A stretch of 64,000 nt of DNA from an uncultured Phascolarctobacterium sp. GTDB lineage: Bacteria; Bacillota; Negativicutes; Acidaminococcales; Acidaminococcaceae. Numbering within the stretch: position 1 is the stretch's first letter; every line of letters begins with the position of its first letter. A model generated the notes under the pieces. The model had not been told where the DNA came from, did no database searches, and worked only from the letters and a program-made list of their open reading frames with translations. A program made the translations under genes and the position numbers. Below, piece by piece: positions 43,000-52,047 of the stretch. The stretch is taken from assembly GCA_900757795.1 (NCBI GenBank), contig CAAEPE010000022.1, positions 6,184 to 70,183 on the forward strand, in the 5' to 3' direction.

Positions 43000-43701
43000 G
43001 TGTTAGCTGAAAATTTACAGCTTGTGCAGCAGCAGCTTCAAAAGGCTTTAGCTAAGCGCAGGCAGAAGAATTTGCTCACCGGCAGCGACGTAACCTTGGT
43101 AGCCGTTACCAAAAATCATCCGCCTGAGGTAATCAGCGATATTTTAGCTTTAGGCGTCAAAAATATTGGTGAAAACAGAGTGCAGGAGGCTAAGCACAAG
43201 CAGGAAGCGCTTGGTAAGCAGGGCTTGTGGCATTTGATTGGTCATTTGCAGACTAATAAAGCACGTCAGGCTGTGGCATTGTTTGATTTAATTGAGTCTG
43301 TGGACAGCGAGCATTTATTGGCTGCCGTAGATAAGGAAGCGGCCCGTATAGGCAAGGTACAGGATATTTTGTTGCAGTTGAATATTGCTCACGAGGAGCA
43401 AAAATCCGGTTTGGATAAAGAAGAATATCTGGCTTTATTGACCAAGCTGGACGAATTTAGAAATATTCGTCTGCGTGGTTTAATGGTAATTGCGCAAAAA
43501 TGTGCTGATGTTGAAGAAACCCGGCCCGTATTTGCCGCTGGCTACCGCGCTTTTGCGCGTCTCAAACAGCAGCATCCGGAAATTGACATTTTATCCATGG
43601 GCATGAGCAGCGATTATATGATTGCCGTAGAGGAAGGTGCCAATGTAGTGCGCGTAGGTACGGCACTTTTTGGACAGCGTGATTATAGCTTGAAATTTTA
43701 A
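43000..43701 (+). CDS. yggS: Pyridoxal phosphate homeostasis protein (YggS/YlmE family)
   Basis: 233 residues, GTG start with AGGAGG eight bases upstream. LVAVTKNHPPEVI contains the PLP lysine, then GENRVQEAKHK, WHLIGHLQTNKARQAV and SMGMSSDYMIAVEEGANVVRVGTALFG. The protein is a PLP-binding TIM barrel with no known catalysis that balances PLP and amino-acid pools. It opens the typical Firmicute ylm cluster and is followed by sepF after 23 bases. Confidence 0.92.
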   Translation: MLAENLQLVQQQLQKALAKRRQKNLLTGSDVTLVAVTKNHPPEVISDILALGVKNIGENRVQEAKHKQEALGKQGLWHLIGHLQTNKARQAVALFDLIESVDSEHLLAAVDKEAARIGKVQDILLQLNIAHEEQKSGLDKEEYLALLTKLDEFRNIRLRGLMVIAQKCADVEETRPVFAAGYRAFARLKQQHPEIDILSMGMSSDYMIAVEEGANVVRVGTALFGQRDYSLKF

Positions 43702-43724
43702 ATTTTAGTAAAGTTGGTGAAAAT

Positions 43725-44324
43725 ATGAAATTGATTGACCGCATTGTGGATTCACTTAGTTTTTTGTATGAAGAAGACGATGGTTTTGATGATGAGCTGG
43801 AATTAAAAAAGCCTTTGCCTGCTAAGGAGCAGGTTGAAGAAAAGAAGGAACGCCCTTCCCTGTTCAGCAGAAAAAATATAACACCGACCAAGCCGGAAGT
43901 TGCAAACACTCCTGCTCCGGCAGTGGTTAAAGAGAAAAAGCCGCTGTTCAGCTTTAGCAAGCCTAAAGAGCAAAAAGAGCAGACTGTCCAAGTAGGAGAC
44001 GGCAAAATGAACAGCCGTACTCTGAATCTGCCGGTTGCCGATAAATTAGTGACCGTAGTGGTATTGGAGCCTGTTAATTTTGACGATTCCCAAAAGATTG
44101 CCGATTGTCTGCGCGGCAGCGAACCTGTAGTAGTAAATTTTAAAAATACTGATAATGTGGTAGCGAAACGCATGACTGATTTTATCAGCGGCACAATTTA
44201 CGCTTTAGGCGGCACCATGAAAAAATTGGGGCACGATATTTTAATCTGCGCGCCGAAAAATGTAGATATTGACGCCGGTGAAGAAATCTATGCTGAAAGA
44301 GGGGAACAGCCTTGGAAGGAATAA
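43725..44324 (+). CDS. sepF: Cell division protein SepF
   Basis: 199 residues. The N-terminus (KLIDRIVDSLSFLYEEDD) is a short membrane-binding helix region, followed by an acidic/proline linker and the C-terminal SepF domain: NLPVADKLVTVVVLEPVNF, SEPVVVNFKNTDNVVAKRM, DFISGTIYALGGTMKKLG. SepF tethers FtsZ polymers to the membrane at mid-cell. It overlaps proC by 13 bases. It sits in the usual order yggS-sepF before ylmH and divIVA. Confidence 0.93.
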   Translation: MKLIDRIVDSLSFLYEEDDGFDDELELKKPLPAKEQVEEKKERPSLFSRKNITPTKPEVANTPAPAVVKEKKPLFSFSKPKEQKEQTVQVGDGKMNSRTLNLPVADKLVTVVVLEPVNFDDSQKIADCLRGSEPVVVNFKNTDNVVAKRMTDFISGTIYALGGTMKKLGHDILICAPKNVDIDAGEEIYAERGEQPWKE

Positions 44325-45139
44325 AAGGCTTAAATGTAAAAAAAATTGCTTTTATTGGCGGCGGCGCTATGGCAGAGGCCATCATTAAAGGGATTATTGG
44401 CAGCGGCCTGCTTGCTCCCTGCAATATTTACGTGGGCAACCGCACGCAAAAACGCTGCGATTATTTGCATGAAACTTATGGTGTGCAGGCCGTTACGGAT
44501 AACCAGGCGGCTGTTAGCGACGCCGATTTAGTAATTTTGACCGTAAAACCACAGGTTGCGCCTGTGGCTTTAACACCTGCACTGATAAATAGCTTTAAAA
44601 AAGATGCTTGGGTGCTGTCCATTATGGGCAGTGTAAATCTTGAGCAGCTGCACAAATATGCTCCGGGCTTGCCCGTTGTCCGCACTATGCCTAATACACC
44701 GCTGGCTTGCGGTGCAGGTATGACGGCGCTTTGCTGCGACGAAAATGTTACGGAAGCTATGAAAAACGACGCTGCAATAATTTTCAGCAGTTGCGGCGAA
44801 ATAGAATTTGTAGATGAAAAAGCTATTGAAGCTATTTCCGCTATTTCCGGCTGCGGCCCCGGTTATTGCTTTGTGATTATCGATGCGTTGGCGGACGCAG
44901 GCGTGCGCGCAGGTCTGCCGCGAGCTTTGGCTATTAAACTGGCAGCGCAAACCATGGCCGGTAGCGGCAAGCTGTGCATTGAAAGCGGCTTGCATCCGGC
45001 GCAGCTGCGCGACCAAGTTACCAGCCCCGGCGGCACTACTATCGCCGGTATTCACGCTTTGGAAAATCATGGTGTGCGCGGCGCGTTTTATGACGCGGTC
45101 ATGGCAGTTTTAGCACGCAGCCAAGAGCTGCAAAAGTAA
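44312..45139 (+). CDS. proC: Pyrroline-5-carboxylate reductase
   Basis: 275 residues from TTG 44312, with GAGGGGAA eight bases upstream inside sepF. VKKIAFIGGGAMAEAIIKG is the NAD(P)-binding motif, followed by VTDNQAAVSDADLVILTVKPQ, VRTMPNTPLACGAGMTAL and the C-terminal SGCGPGYCFVIIDALADAGV and DQVTSPGGTTIAGIHALE. It reduces pyrroline-5-carboxylate to proline. In many Firmicutes proC lies in the ylm cluster, as here, replacing the YlmG position; no ylmG is seen in this window. Confidence 0.95.
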   Translation: MEGIKGLNVKKIAFIGGGAMAEAIIKGIIGSGLLAPCNIYVGNRTQKRCDYLHETYGVQAVTDNQAAVSDADLVILTVKPQVAPVALTPALINSFKKDAWVLSIMGSVNLEQLHKYAPGLPVVRTMPNTPLACGAGMTALCCDENVTEAMKNDAAIIFSSCGEIEFVDEKAIEAISAISGCGPGYCFVIIDALADAGVRAGLPRALAIKLAAQTMAGSGKLCIESGLHPAQLRDQVTSPGGTTIAGIHALENHGVRGAFYDAVMAVLARSQELQK

Positions 45140-45154
45140 ATAGGTAAGAAAAAT

Positions 45155-45940
45155 ATGGCAGATAGAGAAAAAATTTTACGCTACTTTAAAGTTGGCGGTG
45201 ACGAGCAGCTGGCAGCTAAGCTGTTGGATTTGGCGGAAGGTGCCAATAAAAGCCGCAAGTTTCGCGTTAGTGAATTTTTAGACCCTCACGCTTATAATGT
45301 AGCAGAAATTATCGCCGCTAATTTTGATAACGTTAAGCTGGAAGCAGACGGCGGCTTTGCCAATGCAGAGCGCGTAAAGGTTGCCTATGTGGCAGAGGAT
45401 TTTTACGGACAGCCTGATTTTGGTATGGCGTTCTTTTTGGCAGCGTGGGATAAACGCTACTATGATTTGTCTCACCGCGATATTTTAGGTGCGTTTATGG
45501 GCACGGGCTGTAAGCGTGAGGCGTTGGGCGACATTGTTTTTGTACCCGAAGGCGCGCAGTTTGTGGTTGAGCGCACGCTGGTAAATTATTTGACTGGCAA
45601 TTTAACGCAAATAGGCGCGGCTCCCGTCACTTTAAAAGAAATTACCCGCGAGGAGCTGCTGCAAAAGGAAGAAAAGGTAAAAATTATTAACGCTACGGTT
45701 TCCGATTTGCGTTTGGACGCAGTGGCGGCAGCCGGTTACGGCGTATCCCGCAGCCGCATGGCAGACGAAATCAAGGGCTTAAATGTAAAAATAAATTGGC
45801 AGGAAGCCAAAAAAGCGGCGCAGCCTGTTAAAGAAGGCGACGTGCTTTCCTTCCGCGGACGCGGACGCGTAGAGGTGGCGGAAATTCGCGGCACAACTAA
45901 AAAAGGACGCATCAGCATTACGTTGAAGCGTTACATTTAA
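45155..45940 (+). CDS. ylmH: YlmH family S4 RNA-binding protein
   Basis: 261 residues. The N-terminal domain has FLDPHAYNVAEIIAANFDNV and YRDLLGAFMGTG-like text (here HRDILGAFMGTGCKREALGD); the C-terminal S4 domain starts at about residue 185 with LRLDAVAAAGYGVSRSRMAD and ends RGRGRVEVAEIRGTTKKGR. YlmH binds RNA or the ribosome and has been tied to ribosome rescue; its exact job is unsettled. It sits between proC and divIVA in the same transcript, as in most Firmicutes. Confidence 0.92.
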   Translation: MADREKILRYFKVGGDEQLAAKLLDLAEGANKSRKFRVSEFLDPHAYNVAEIIAANFDNVKLEADGGFANAERVKVAYVAEDFYGQPDFGMAFFLAAWDKRYYDLSHRDILGAFMGTGCKREALGDIVFVPEGAQFVVERTLVNYLTGNLTQIGAAPVTLKEITREELLQKEEKVKIINATVSDLRLDAVAAAGYGVSRSRMADEIKGLNVKINWQEAKKAAQPVKEGDVLSFRGRGRVEVAEIRGTTKKGRISITLKRYI

Positions 45941-45959
45941 AATAAAGGGAGAAAACAAA

Positions 45960-46778
45960 ATGCTAACTCCTGAGGATTTAAAAAAGAAAACATTTTCCAG
46001 GGGCTTTCGCGGCTACGAAACGGAAGAGGTAGACAAATTTATGGCGGAGATTATCAAGGAGTATAATTATTTGTACTTGGATAATCTGGAGCAAAAGGAA
46101 ACTATCGAGCGCGTCAGCTCTAAGCTGGAATATTACCAGCAAATGGAAGCGACCATGCAGAGTACATTGACCGTGGCGCAGGAAACTGCCGACGAGGTGA
46201 AAGCGTCCAGTGAAAAAAAGGCGGAGCTGTTAGAAAAAGAAACCGTGGTGAAGTGCGAGCAAATGCTGGCAGAAGCCAAAGCATCTGCTAAAAAGCTGCA
46301 CGAGGAAACCATGGCTCACGCCGAAAATTTGTACAACCAAACTAAGGCTAAAACTGATAATATGCTGCAGGCTGCCATGGCAGAGGGCAATAAAATGCGT
46401 ACCGAAGCTAAGGAATATGCCGATAATTTGCGGCGCGCTGCCGAAACCGAAACAGATAAGCTGCGTCTTGTGACTGAAGATACCTGCAAAAAGCGCAGTA
46501 ATTCTGCTGCTGCCGAAGCGAATGCTTTATTAGAAAACGCGCGCAGCGAGGCAGGAAAAATGATGCTGGAGGCTAATACTAAATATCGTCAAATTGTTGG
46601 CGACGCAGAAGAAAAAAGCCGTAAAATTATTTTTGATGCCGAGTCCAGAGCGTCTCTCGCCCAACAGAACTATGAAAATCAAATGAAAAAATCCTTGCTG
46701 CATTGCAAAAATATGCGGCACATGCTGGAAACGCAGCTGGAGCTGGTGAATAATTTCACTAAGCAGACAGAGGAATAG
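45960..46778 (+). CDS. divIVA: Cell division initiation protein DivIVA
   Basis: 272 residues. The N-terminal MLTPEDLKKKTFSRGFRGYE and EEVDKFMAEIIKEYNYLY form the membrane-curvature-sensing DivIVA domain with conserved F and R residues. The rest is a long coiled coil rich in A, E and K, with repeated EAKASAKKLHEET- and NARSEAGKMMLEA-like stretches. DivIVA marks negatively curved membrane at poles and septum and recruits other proteins. A 20-base gap follows ylmH. It is longer than the typical 160-230 residues because of the coil. Confidence 0.93.
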   Translation: MLTPEDLKKKTFSRGFRGYETEEVDKFMAEIIKEYNYLYLDNLEQKETIERVSSKLEYYQQMEATMQSTLTVAQETADEVKASSEKKAELLEKETVVKCEQMLAEAKASAKKLHEETMAHAENLYNQTKAKTDNMLQAAMAEGNKMRTEAKEYADNLRRAAETETDKLRLVTEDTCKKRSNSAAAEANALLENARSEAGKMMLEANTKYRQIVGDAEEKSRKIIFDAESRASLAQQNYENQMKKSLLHCKNMRHMLETQLELVNNFTKQTEE

Positions 46779-46792
46779 GCGGTGGGTAAAGT

Positions 46793-47464
46793 ATGATTAT
46801 TTTGGTGCGCCACGGCGAAGCAACTCACCACACCCAGCATTTAACCGGCGGCTGGACCGATTCCGTGCTGACTGATAAGGGGCGCGCGCAAATTCAGGCG
46901 GCAGCAGAGATGTTGGCGCTGGATTTTGCGCATCGCAAGGAAAAGCTGCGTATTTTAGCCAGCGATTTGCGGCGTGCGGCGGAGTCTGCGCAAATTTTGG
47001 CGGCTGCTTTAAATATGCAGGATAAAATAGAATACTGTTCCTTTCTGCGGGAGAAAAATAACGGCATAGCTGCCGGCTTAACCGAGGATGAGGCGAAAAA
47101 GATTTTTTGCAAGCCAGCTACGGAGCAGGAACTGTACCACCGTAATTATCCCGGCGGCGAAAACCGCACGGAATTTTATGAGCGCAATGTACAGGGCTTG
47201 TGGCATTGCGCCGATTTGGAAAAAGAAAATCTTTTGATTGTTGCCCACAAGGGCACGCTGCAAAATATTATTTTTAAATGGTTGGGTATGGATATGGCTC
47301 AGGTGGTGGCGTTTAATTATTCTGTGGATATTGCTCCTGCCAGCGTTACAGTTTTGGGTGTTAATAAATGGCACGAGCATGCTATTTTTCGCCTGAACGA
47401 CGTAAGTCACCTAAACAAAGGCAAGGGCTTTGGCGTATTTGATTTTAAATATGCTAAAAAATAA
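46793..47464 (+). CDS. Histidine phosphatase family protein
   Basis: 223 residues. The catalytic MIILVRHGEATHHTQHLTG motif starts the protein, with GGWTDSVLTDKGRAQ, ILASDLRRAAESAQILA and a second active histidine in LLIVAHKGTLQNI. It belongs to the phosphoglycerate mutase-like superfamily of phosphatases; GpmB/CobC-like enzymes act on various phosphomonoesters. The gene follows divIVA by 14 bases and seems the last of that operon. The substrate is not known. Confidence 0.88.
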   Translation: MIILVRHGEATHHTQHLTGGWTDSVLTDKGRAQIQAAAEMLALDFAHRKEKLRILASDLRRAAESAQILAAALNMQDKIEYCSFLREKNNGIAAGLTEDEAKKIFCKPATEQELYHRNYPGGENRTEFYERNVQGLWHCADLEKENLLIVAHKGTLQNIIFKWLGMDMAQVVAFNYSVDIAPASVTVLGVNKWHEHAIFRLNDVSHLNKGKGFGVFDFKYAKK

Positions 47465-47501
47465 TCTGCTAAATTGGTACTTGCAAAAGTTAAGGGTTTA
47501 G

Positions 47502-47530
47502 TTGACTTTTGACAGAGCATAATATATAAT
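47502..47530 (+). promoter_or_regulatory. Promoter of the ileS T-box leader
   Basis: TTGACT (47502-47507) and TATAAT (47525-47530) with a 17-base spacer. Confidence 0.8.
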
Positions 47531-47549
47531 TATATGAGTTTTTAATATT

Positions 47550-47795
47550 GCAACATGATGAACAAGACAGTAATTTGCACAAGCGGAGTGAGCGAGCCGG
47601 GGATGGTGCAAGCCCGGACGGCAGCGGAGCAGACGAAAATCACTTGGGAATGGATGCGGCGAAAATAGTAGTCGCATACGGTAGCGCCCGATATCGCGCA
47701 GACGAGTGGCAAAATTTTTGATTTTGTCATGAGGGTGGTACCACGGAGTATCTATGTTGATTATAGCTTCGTCCCTTACGGGATGAAGCTTTTTT
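47550..47795 (+). promoter_or_regulatory. T-box riboswitch of ileS
   Basis: The leader holds a long structured Stem I region and the hallmark T-box sequence GGGTGGTACCACG at 47733-47746, which pairs with the uncharged tRNA end in the antiterminator. It is followed by a terminator hairpin: AGCTTCGTCCC (47765-47775) with GGGATGAAGCT (47780-47790) and then five T. ATC within GAAAATCACTT (47634-47644) is a likely isoleucine specifier. Low charged tRNA-Ile would favour antitermination and ileS expression. Confidence 0.92.
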
Positions 47796-47826
47796 ATGTT
47801 TAAATTATTTTTGGAGGTTATGACTA

Positions 47827-50616
47827 ATGGATTATGGTAAAACATTGAATCTGCCGGAAACAGAGTTCCCTATGCGTGCCGGACTGCCGCAGCGCGAACC
47901 CGATTTTTTGAAATTTTGGCAGGAAAACGATATTTATAATAAAAAACAAGCCTTGCACGCAGGACATCCTAAATTTGTTCTGCATGACGGCCCTCCCTAT
48001 GCCAACGGCAAAATTCATATGGGCACGGCGCTGAACAAAATTTTGAAGGACATCATCGTTAAATATAAATACGCTCAAGGATTTGATACTCCTTATGTTC
48101 CTGGCTGGGATACTCATGGTATGCCTATTGAGCACGCCTGCATTAAAGAGCTGGGCTTGAACCGTAATGAGCTGGATATTTTGACTCTGCGCGGCAAATG
48201 TCACGATTTTGCTTTAAAATGGCTGGACATTCAACGCGAGGACTTTAAACGCTTGGGTGTTTTAGGTGACTGGGAGCATCCTTATGTTACCTTGCATCAC
48301 AGCTTTGAGGCTGAGCAAATCCGTGTATTTGGCACTATGGCTAACAAGGGTTATATTTATAAAGGTAAAAAGACAGTTTATTGGTGCCCCCATTGCGAAA
48401 CTGCGTTGGCAGAAGCTGAAATTGAATACGGAGAGCAAAAAACTCCCACTATTTTCGTAAAAATGCCTTTGGTTAAGGATAATGGCATGACTCCGGAAGC
48501 CGCAAAAGGCAAAAAAGCTTATATGGTTATTTGGACTACCACTCCCTGGACCATTCCTGCCAACGTAGCCGTTGCTTTGAATCCTGCATTGGAATATGCT
48601 TGGGTTGAATGTGAAGGCGAAGTCTTATTTATGGCTAAAGATTTGCTGGACGAGGTTGGCAGAAAATGCCATAAGGATTTGTCCAATATTCTTGGTACTA
48701 CCATGGGTAAGGAGATGGAATTTGCTGAATGCGTACATCCTTTCCCCGAATATAACAACCGTACCTCTTTAGTTGTTATGGCAGATTATGTAACATTAGA
48801 AGCCGGTACCGGCTGCGTACATACCGCTCCCGGTCATGGCGACGTGGACTTTGAAACCGGTTTAAAATATAAGCTGCCGATTTTGTGCCCTGTTGACGGT
48901 CAAGGCAAGCTGACTGCCGAAGCTGGCGAGCGCTTTGCAGGCATGTTTGTTTTTGACGCTAACATTCCGGTGTTAAAATATTTGGCAGAACTCAACTGTC
49001 TGCTGGGTAAGGAAAATATTAAGCACCAATATGCTCACTGCTGGCGCTGCAAAAATCCGATTATTTTCCGCGCTACTTCTCAATGGTTTGCTTCCGTTGA
49101 TGGTTTCCGCGACGAAGCTTTGAAAGCTATTGCTAACGACGTACAATGGATTCCTTCTTGGGGCGAGCAGCGTATTCATAATATGGTCAGTGACCGTCAC
49201 GATTGGTGCATTAGCCGTCAGCGTGTTTGGGGCGTGCCCATTCCCGTATTCTACTGCGAAAAGTGCGGCGAGCATTTAATCAACGAAGCTACTATCGAAT
49301 CTGTGGCTAACTGGTTTGAAAAAGAAGGCAGCGACGCTTGGTGGGCTCACAGTGCTGAAGAGCTGCTGCCTGAAGGAACCGTTTGCCCTAAATGCGGTCA
49401 CAGCCATTTCCGCAAGGAAACTGACATTATGGACGTATGGTTCGACAGCGGTTCTTCCCACATGGCAGTAGCCGCTAAACGTCCGGAATTGGGCTGGCCT
49501 GTTGCTATGTATTTGGAAGGCAGCGACCAACACCGCGGCTGGTTCCAATCCTCCCTGCTGACCTCTGTTGCCGTAACCGGCAAGGCTCCTTATAAATCTG
49601 TTTTGACTCATGGTTATGTAGTTGACGGCGAAGGTCGCAAAATGTCCAAATCCGTGGGCAATGTAATTATTCCGCAGGATGTAATCAAGCAATACGGCGC
49701 TGATATTATCCGTCTGTGGGCTGCCTCCTCCGATTATAAGGCAGATATTCGCATTTCTCCTAAAATTTTGAAGCAGCTTTCCGAAGTTTACCGCAAAATT
49801 CGCAACACTATCCGCTATATTTTGGGCAACACCAACGATTTTGATTACGAAAAGGATGCTGTTCCCTTCAGCGAAATGCTGGAGCTGGATAAATGGGCTT
49901 TGATGCATCTGCAGCTGCTTAAAAAGGAAGTTACTGCCGCTTATGACAGCTACGATTTCCATGTGCTGTATCATGCAATCCATAATTTCTGCACCGTAGA
50001 AATGTCCAGCTTCTATCTGGATATTATTAAAGATCGTCTCTATGCTTACAAAGCCGACAGCAAAGAACGCCGCAGCGCCCAAACTGCTATGTACGAAATC
50101 CTTATGGATTTATTAGTGATGCTCACTCCTGTTTTGAGCTTTACTATGGAAGAGGTATGGCAGTTCATGAAGAAGCCTGCCAACGCTCCGGAATCCGTAC
50201 AAATGCTGCCTTGGCCGGAAATTAAAGCAGAGTACATTGACGAAGCATTGGAAACCAAGTGGGATAACTTTATCGGTATCCGCAGCGAAATTACTAAGGT
50301 TTTGGAATTGGCTCGCCGTGATAAAAAGATTGGCCACTCCTTAGACGCTAAGGTTGAATTGCACGCCGAAGGCGAGGCTTTGGCTATTCTCAAATCCGTT
50401 GAAAAGGATTTGGCAACCCTGTTGATTGTTTCTCAAGCAGTTGTAGTTGATGGCGTTGCCGGTGGCGCAGAAGCAACCGGACGCGAGGATTTGAAGGTAA
50501 CCGTTATGGCTGCCGAAGGACACAAGTGCGAACGCTGCTGGATTTACAGCGATGAAGTTGGCACTGACGCAGAGCATCCTACTCTTTGTAAACGCTGCGC
50601 AGAAGCTGTAAAATAA
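47827..50616 (+). CDS. ileS: Isoleucyl-tRNA synthetase
   Basis: 929 residues, ATG 47827 with GGAGG eight bases upstream. HIGH-type motif PPYANGKIHMGTALNKILKD, editing domain with WTTTPWTIPANVAVALNP and HTAPGHGDVDFETG, KMSKS motif GRKMSKSVGNVI, and a C-terminal zinc site CERCWIYSDEV..CKRC. It charges tRNA-Ile and edits Val-tRNA-Ile. Regulated by the T-box leader; terminator after the gene. Confidence 0.97.
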   Translation: MDYGKTLNLPETEFPMRAGLPQREPDFLKFWQENDIYNKKQALHAGHPKFVLHDGPPYANGKIHMGTALNKILKDIIVKYKYAQGFDTPYVPGWDTHGMPIEHACIKELGLNRNELDILTLRGKCHDFALKWLDIQREDFKRLGVLGDWEHPYVTLHHSFEAEQIRVFGTMANKGYIYKGKKTVYWCPHCETALAEAEIEYGEQKTPTIFVKMPLVKDNGMTPEAAKGKKAYMVIWTTTPWTIPANVAVALNPALEYAWVECEGEVLFMAKDLLDEVGRKCHKDLSNILGTTMGKEMEFAECVHPFPEYNNRTSLVVMADYVTLEAGTGCVHTAPGHGDVDFETGLKYKLPILCPVDGQGKLTAEAGERFAGMFVFDANIPVLKYLAELNCLLGKENIKHQYAHCWRCKNPIIFRATSQWFASVDGFRDEALKAIANDVQWIPSWGEQRIHNMVSDRHDWCISRQRVWGVPIPVFYCEKCGEHLINEATIESVANWFEKEGSDAWWAHSAEELLPEGTVCPKCGHSHFRKETDIMDVWFDSGSSHMAVAAKRPELGWPVAMYLEGSDQHRGWFQSSLLTSVAVTGKAPYKSVLTHGYVVDGEGRKMSKSVGNVIIPQDVIKQYGADIIRLWAASSDYKADIRISPKILKQLSEVYRKIRNTIRYILGNTNDFDYEKDAVPFSEMLELDKWALMHLQLLKKEVTAAYDSYDFHVLYHAIHNFCTVEMSSFYLDIIKDRLYAYKADSKERRSAQTAMYEILMDLLVMLTPVLSFTMEEVWQFMKKPANAPESVQMLPWPEIKAEYIDEALETKWDNFIGIRSEITKVLELARRDKKIGHSLDAKVELHAEGEALAILKSVEKDLATLLIVSQAVVVDGVAGGAEATGREDLKVTVMAAEGHKCERCWIYSDEVGTDAEHPTLCKRCAEAVK

Positions 50617-50628
50617 GATATAAATTAT

Positions 50629-50665
50629 AAAAACCGTGTAGGAAATAATTCCTGCACGGTTTTTT
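50629..50665 (+). terminator. Terminator after ileS
   Basis: AAAACCGTGTAGGAA pairs with TTCCTGCACGGTTTT (one wobble) around a tetraloop, followed by T residues. Confidence 0.88.
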
Positions 50666-50706
50666 GGTTTTATTTAAACGTGTATATTTGTTTTATATTT
50701 TTTTGC

Positions 50707-51642
50707 TTACTTTTTACTCTTCCATGGCAGCATACTTTCAGGCATTTGCGCCAGGATAATAGCGACAAAAACCAAAAGACAGCCTCCAATTTCTCGCTGG
50801 CTCATAGCCTGACCTAAAAGCAGCCAGCCACTGAGCAGTGCAAATGCCGATTCCAAGCTCATAATCATGCAGGCCAGCACCGGATTACAGTATTTTTGCC
50901 CCACAATCTGCAATGTGTAGGCCACACCGCTGGACATAATGCCTGCGTAGGCTATGGGTAAAAATCCTAAAATAAGATTATGTAAGGACGGCGTTTCAAA
51001 AATAAACATCAAAATACCGTTAAGCAGAGTGCAGGTGATAAACTGTACTAAGGATAAACGCACGCCGTCTAAATTGGTAATAACTCTATCCACTGCAATA
51101 ATTTGTCCCGCAAAACAAAAAGCGCAGATAAGCGTATAAAAATCCCCTTTGTTAATAGAAAAGCCTTCGTTGATACAGATAAAATACATGCCGACTGCTG
51201 CGATAGTCACGCTGACGCATTGGGAGATAGTAATGCGTGTGCGGTAGATAGCATAGCTTAAAAACGGTACCAGCACGATATATAGAGCGGTGATAAAACC
51301 GCTTTTTCCGACGGTAGTATACATAATTCCCAGCTGCTGCATGAAGCTGGCCAAGGTTAGGGCAATACCGCAGACGATACCGCCTTTTATAGTGCGGTCT
51401 TTGCGCAGAGGATCGTCGGTACCAAGAATTCGGAATGGTTTGCCGTTTAGTTTATCGAACAATAGGCAGCAGCAGAAAAGAAAAATTGTTGCCAAAAAAC
51501 TGCGGGCGCAATTAAATGTAAGCGGCTCGGCATATTCTCCGCCAACGCTTTGCGCAATAAAGGCTGTGCCCCAAATGAACGCGCAAAGTGTGAGCATCAT
51601 CATACCCTTGAAATTAGTTTTTTTAACAGAAGAATTATCCAT
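50707..51642 (-). CDS. EamA-family drug/metabolite transporter
   Basis: 311 residues on the reverse strand, with the start taken at the ATG 51642-51640 because AGGAG lies ten bases upstream; the longer frame to 51711 lacks a site. About ten membrane helices form the two EamA halves: MMLTLCAFIWGTAFIAQSV and ALTLASFMQQLGIMYTTVGKS in the first, and YAGIMSSGVAYTLQIVGQKY with LESAFALLSGWLLLGQAMS in the second. It is an inner-membrane transporter of unknown substrate, perhaps an amino-acid or metabolite exporter. Confidence 0.87.
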   Translation of the reverse strand: MDNSSVKKTNFKGMMMLTLCAFIWGTAFIAQSVGGEYAEPLTFNCARSFLATIFLFCCCLLFDKLNGKPFRILGTDDPLRKDRTIKGGIVCGIALTLASFMQQLGIMYTTVGKSGFITALYIVLVPFLSYAIYRTRITISQCVSVTIAAVGMYFICINEGFSINKGDFYTLICAFCFAGQIIAVDRVITNLDGVRLSLVQFITCTLLNGILMFIFETPSLHNLILGFLPIAYAGIMSSGVAYTLQIVGQKYCNPVLACMIMSLESAFALLSGWLLLGQAMSQREIGGCLLVFVAIILAQMPESMLPWKSKK

Positions 51643-51775
51643 ATAAGTAACACTCCTAAACATAAACAATAGAACGTTATCTATTGTACCATTTTTTGCT
51701 GTGATATACAAAGGTAAGCAGCGAAATAATAGGCTTTGAAGCAGATTTTTTTACTATTTAGCTGCGGAACATTCT

Positions 51776-51898
51776 TTGTGTGAGGACGGCAGTGTAAACC
51801 AAGTGCTGGCTGCTAGTCAAAAAATAAGCAAGCTGCAACAAATGTTTTTGCTGGTCTATAAAAAAAGAAAAACTATATCTTGTTTTACATCTGATTGA
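51776..51898 (+). pseudogene. Short ORF or remnant, Spo0E-like in appearance
   Basis: A frame of about 40 codons reads CEDGSVNQVLAASQKISKLQ and QMFLLVYKKRK to TGA at 51896-51898. The VLAASQKISKLQ pattern recalls Spo0E-type aspartyl-phosphate phosphatases, though their SxxLD motif is not exact. It has no clear start (TTG 51776 possible) and its 3' end lies inside the nrdD promoter. Treat as a remnant of uncertain origin. Confidence 0.25.
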
Positions 51899-51917
51899 CA
51901 CACACGATATATTGTGG
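51870..51917 (+). promoter_or_regulatory. Pair of NrdR-box-like operators upstream of nrdD
   Basis: AAACTATATCTTGTTT (51870-51885) and ACACGATATATTGTGG (51902-51917) match the NrdR box consensus ACACTATATATAGTGT at about 12 and 13 of 16 positions. Their starts are 32 bases apart, the known three-turn spacing of paired boxes. The second lies in the promoter spacer, so binding would block transcription when dATP is high. Confidence 0.7.
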
Positions 51918-51923
51918 TAGAAT
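51895..51923 (+). promoter_or_regulatory. Promoter of nrdDG
   Basis: TTGACA (51895-51900) and TAGAAT (51918-51923) with a 17-base spacer that is filled by the second NrdR-like box. The leader between it and nrdD can form a hairpin (ACCGCA 51971-51976 with TGCGGT 51997-52002), which may affect expression. Confidence 0.8.
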
Positions 51924-52047
51924 GATTTCGTAATCAAATGTAGCCAAGAGACGAAGGCGATTTATGAAAGACCGCAGACGAATGAAAAAGCTTTTTTGCG
52001 GTTCTTTTCTATGTTTAATGATAAATAACCAGAAAGGACGGAGGGCA

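Noticed and set aside
49276..50082. Long reverse-strand open frame of 268 codons inside ileS
   Set aside because: Antisense to a strongly conserved synthetase with clear motifs; no promoter, ribosome site or family resemblance.
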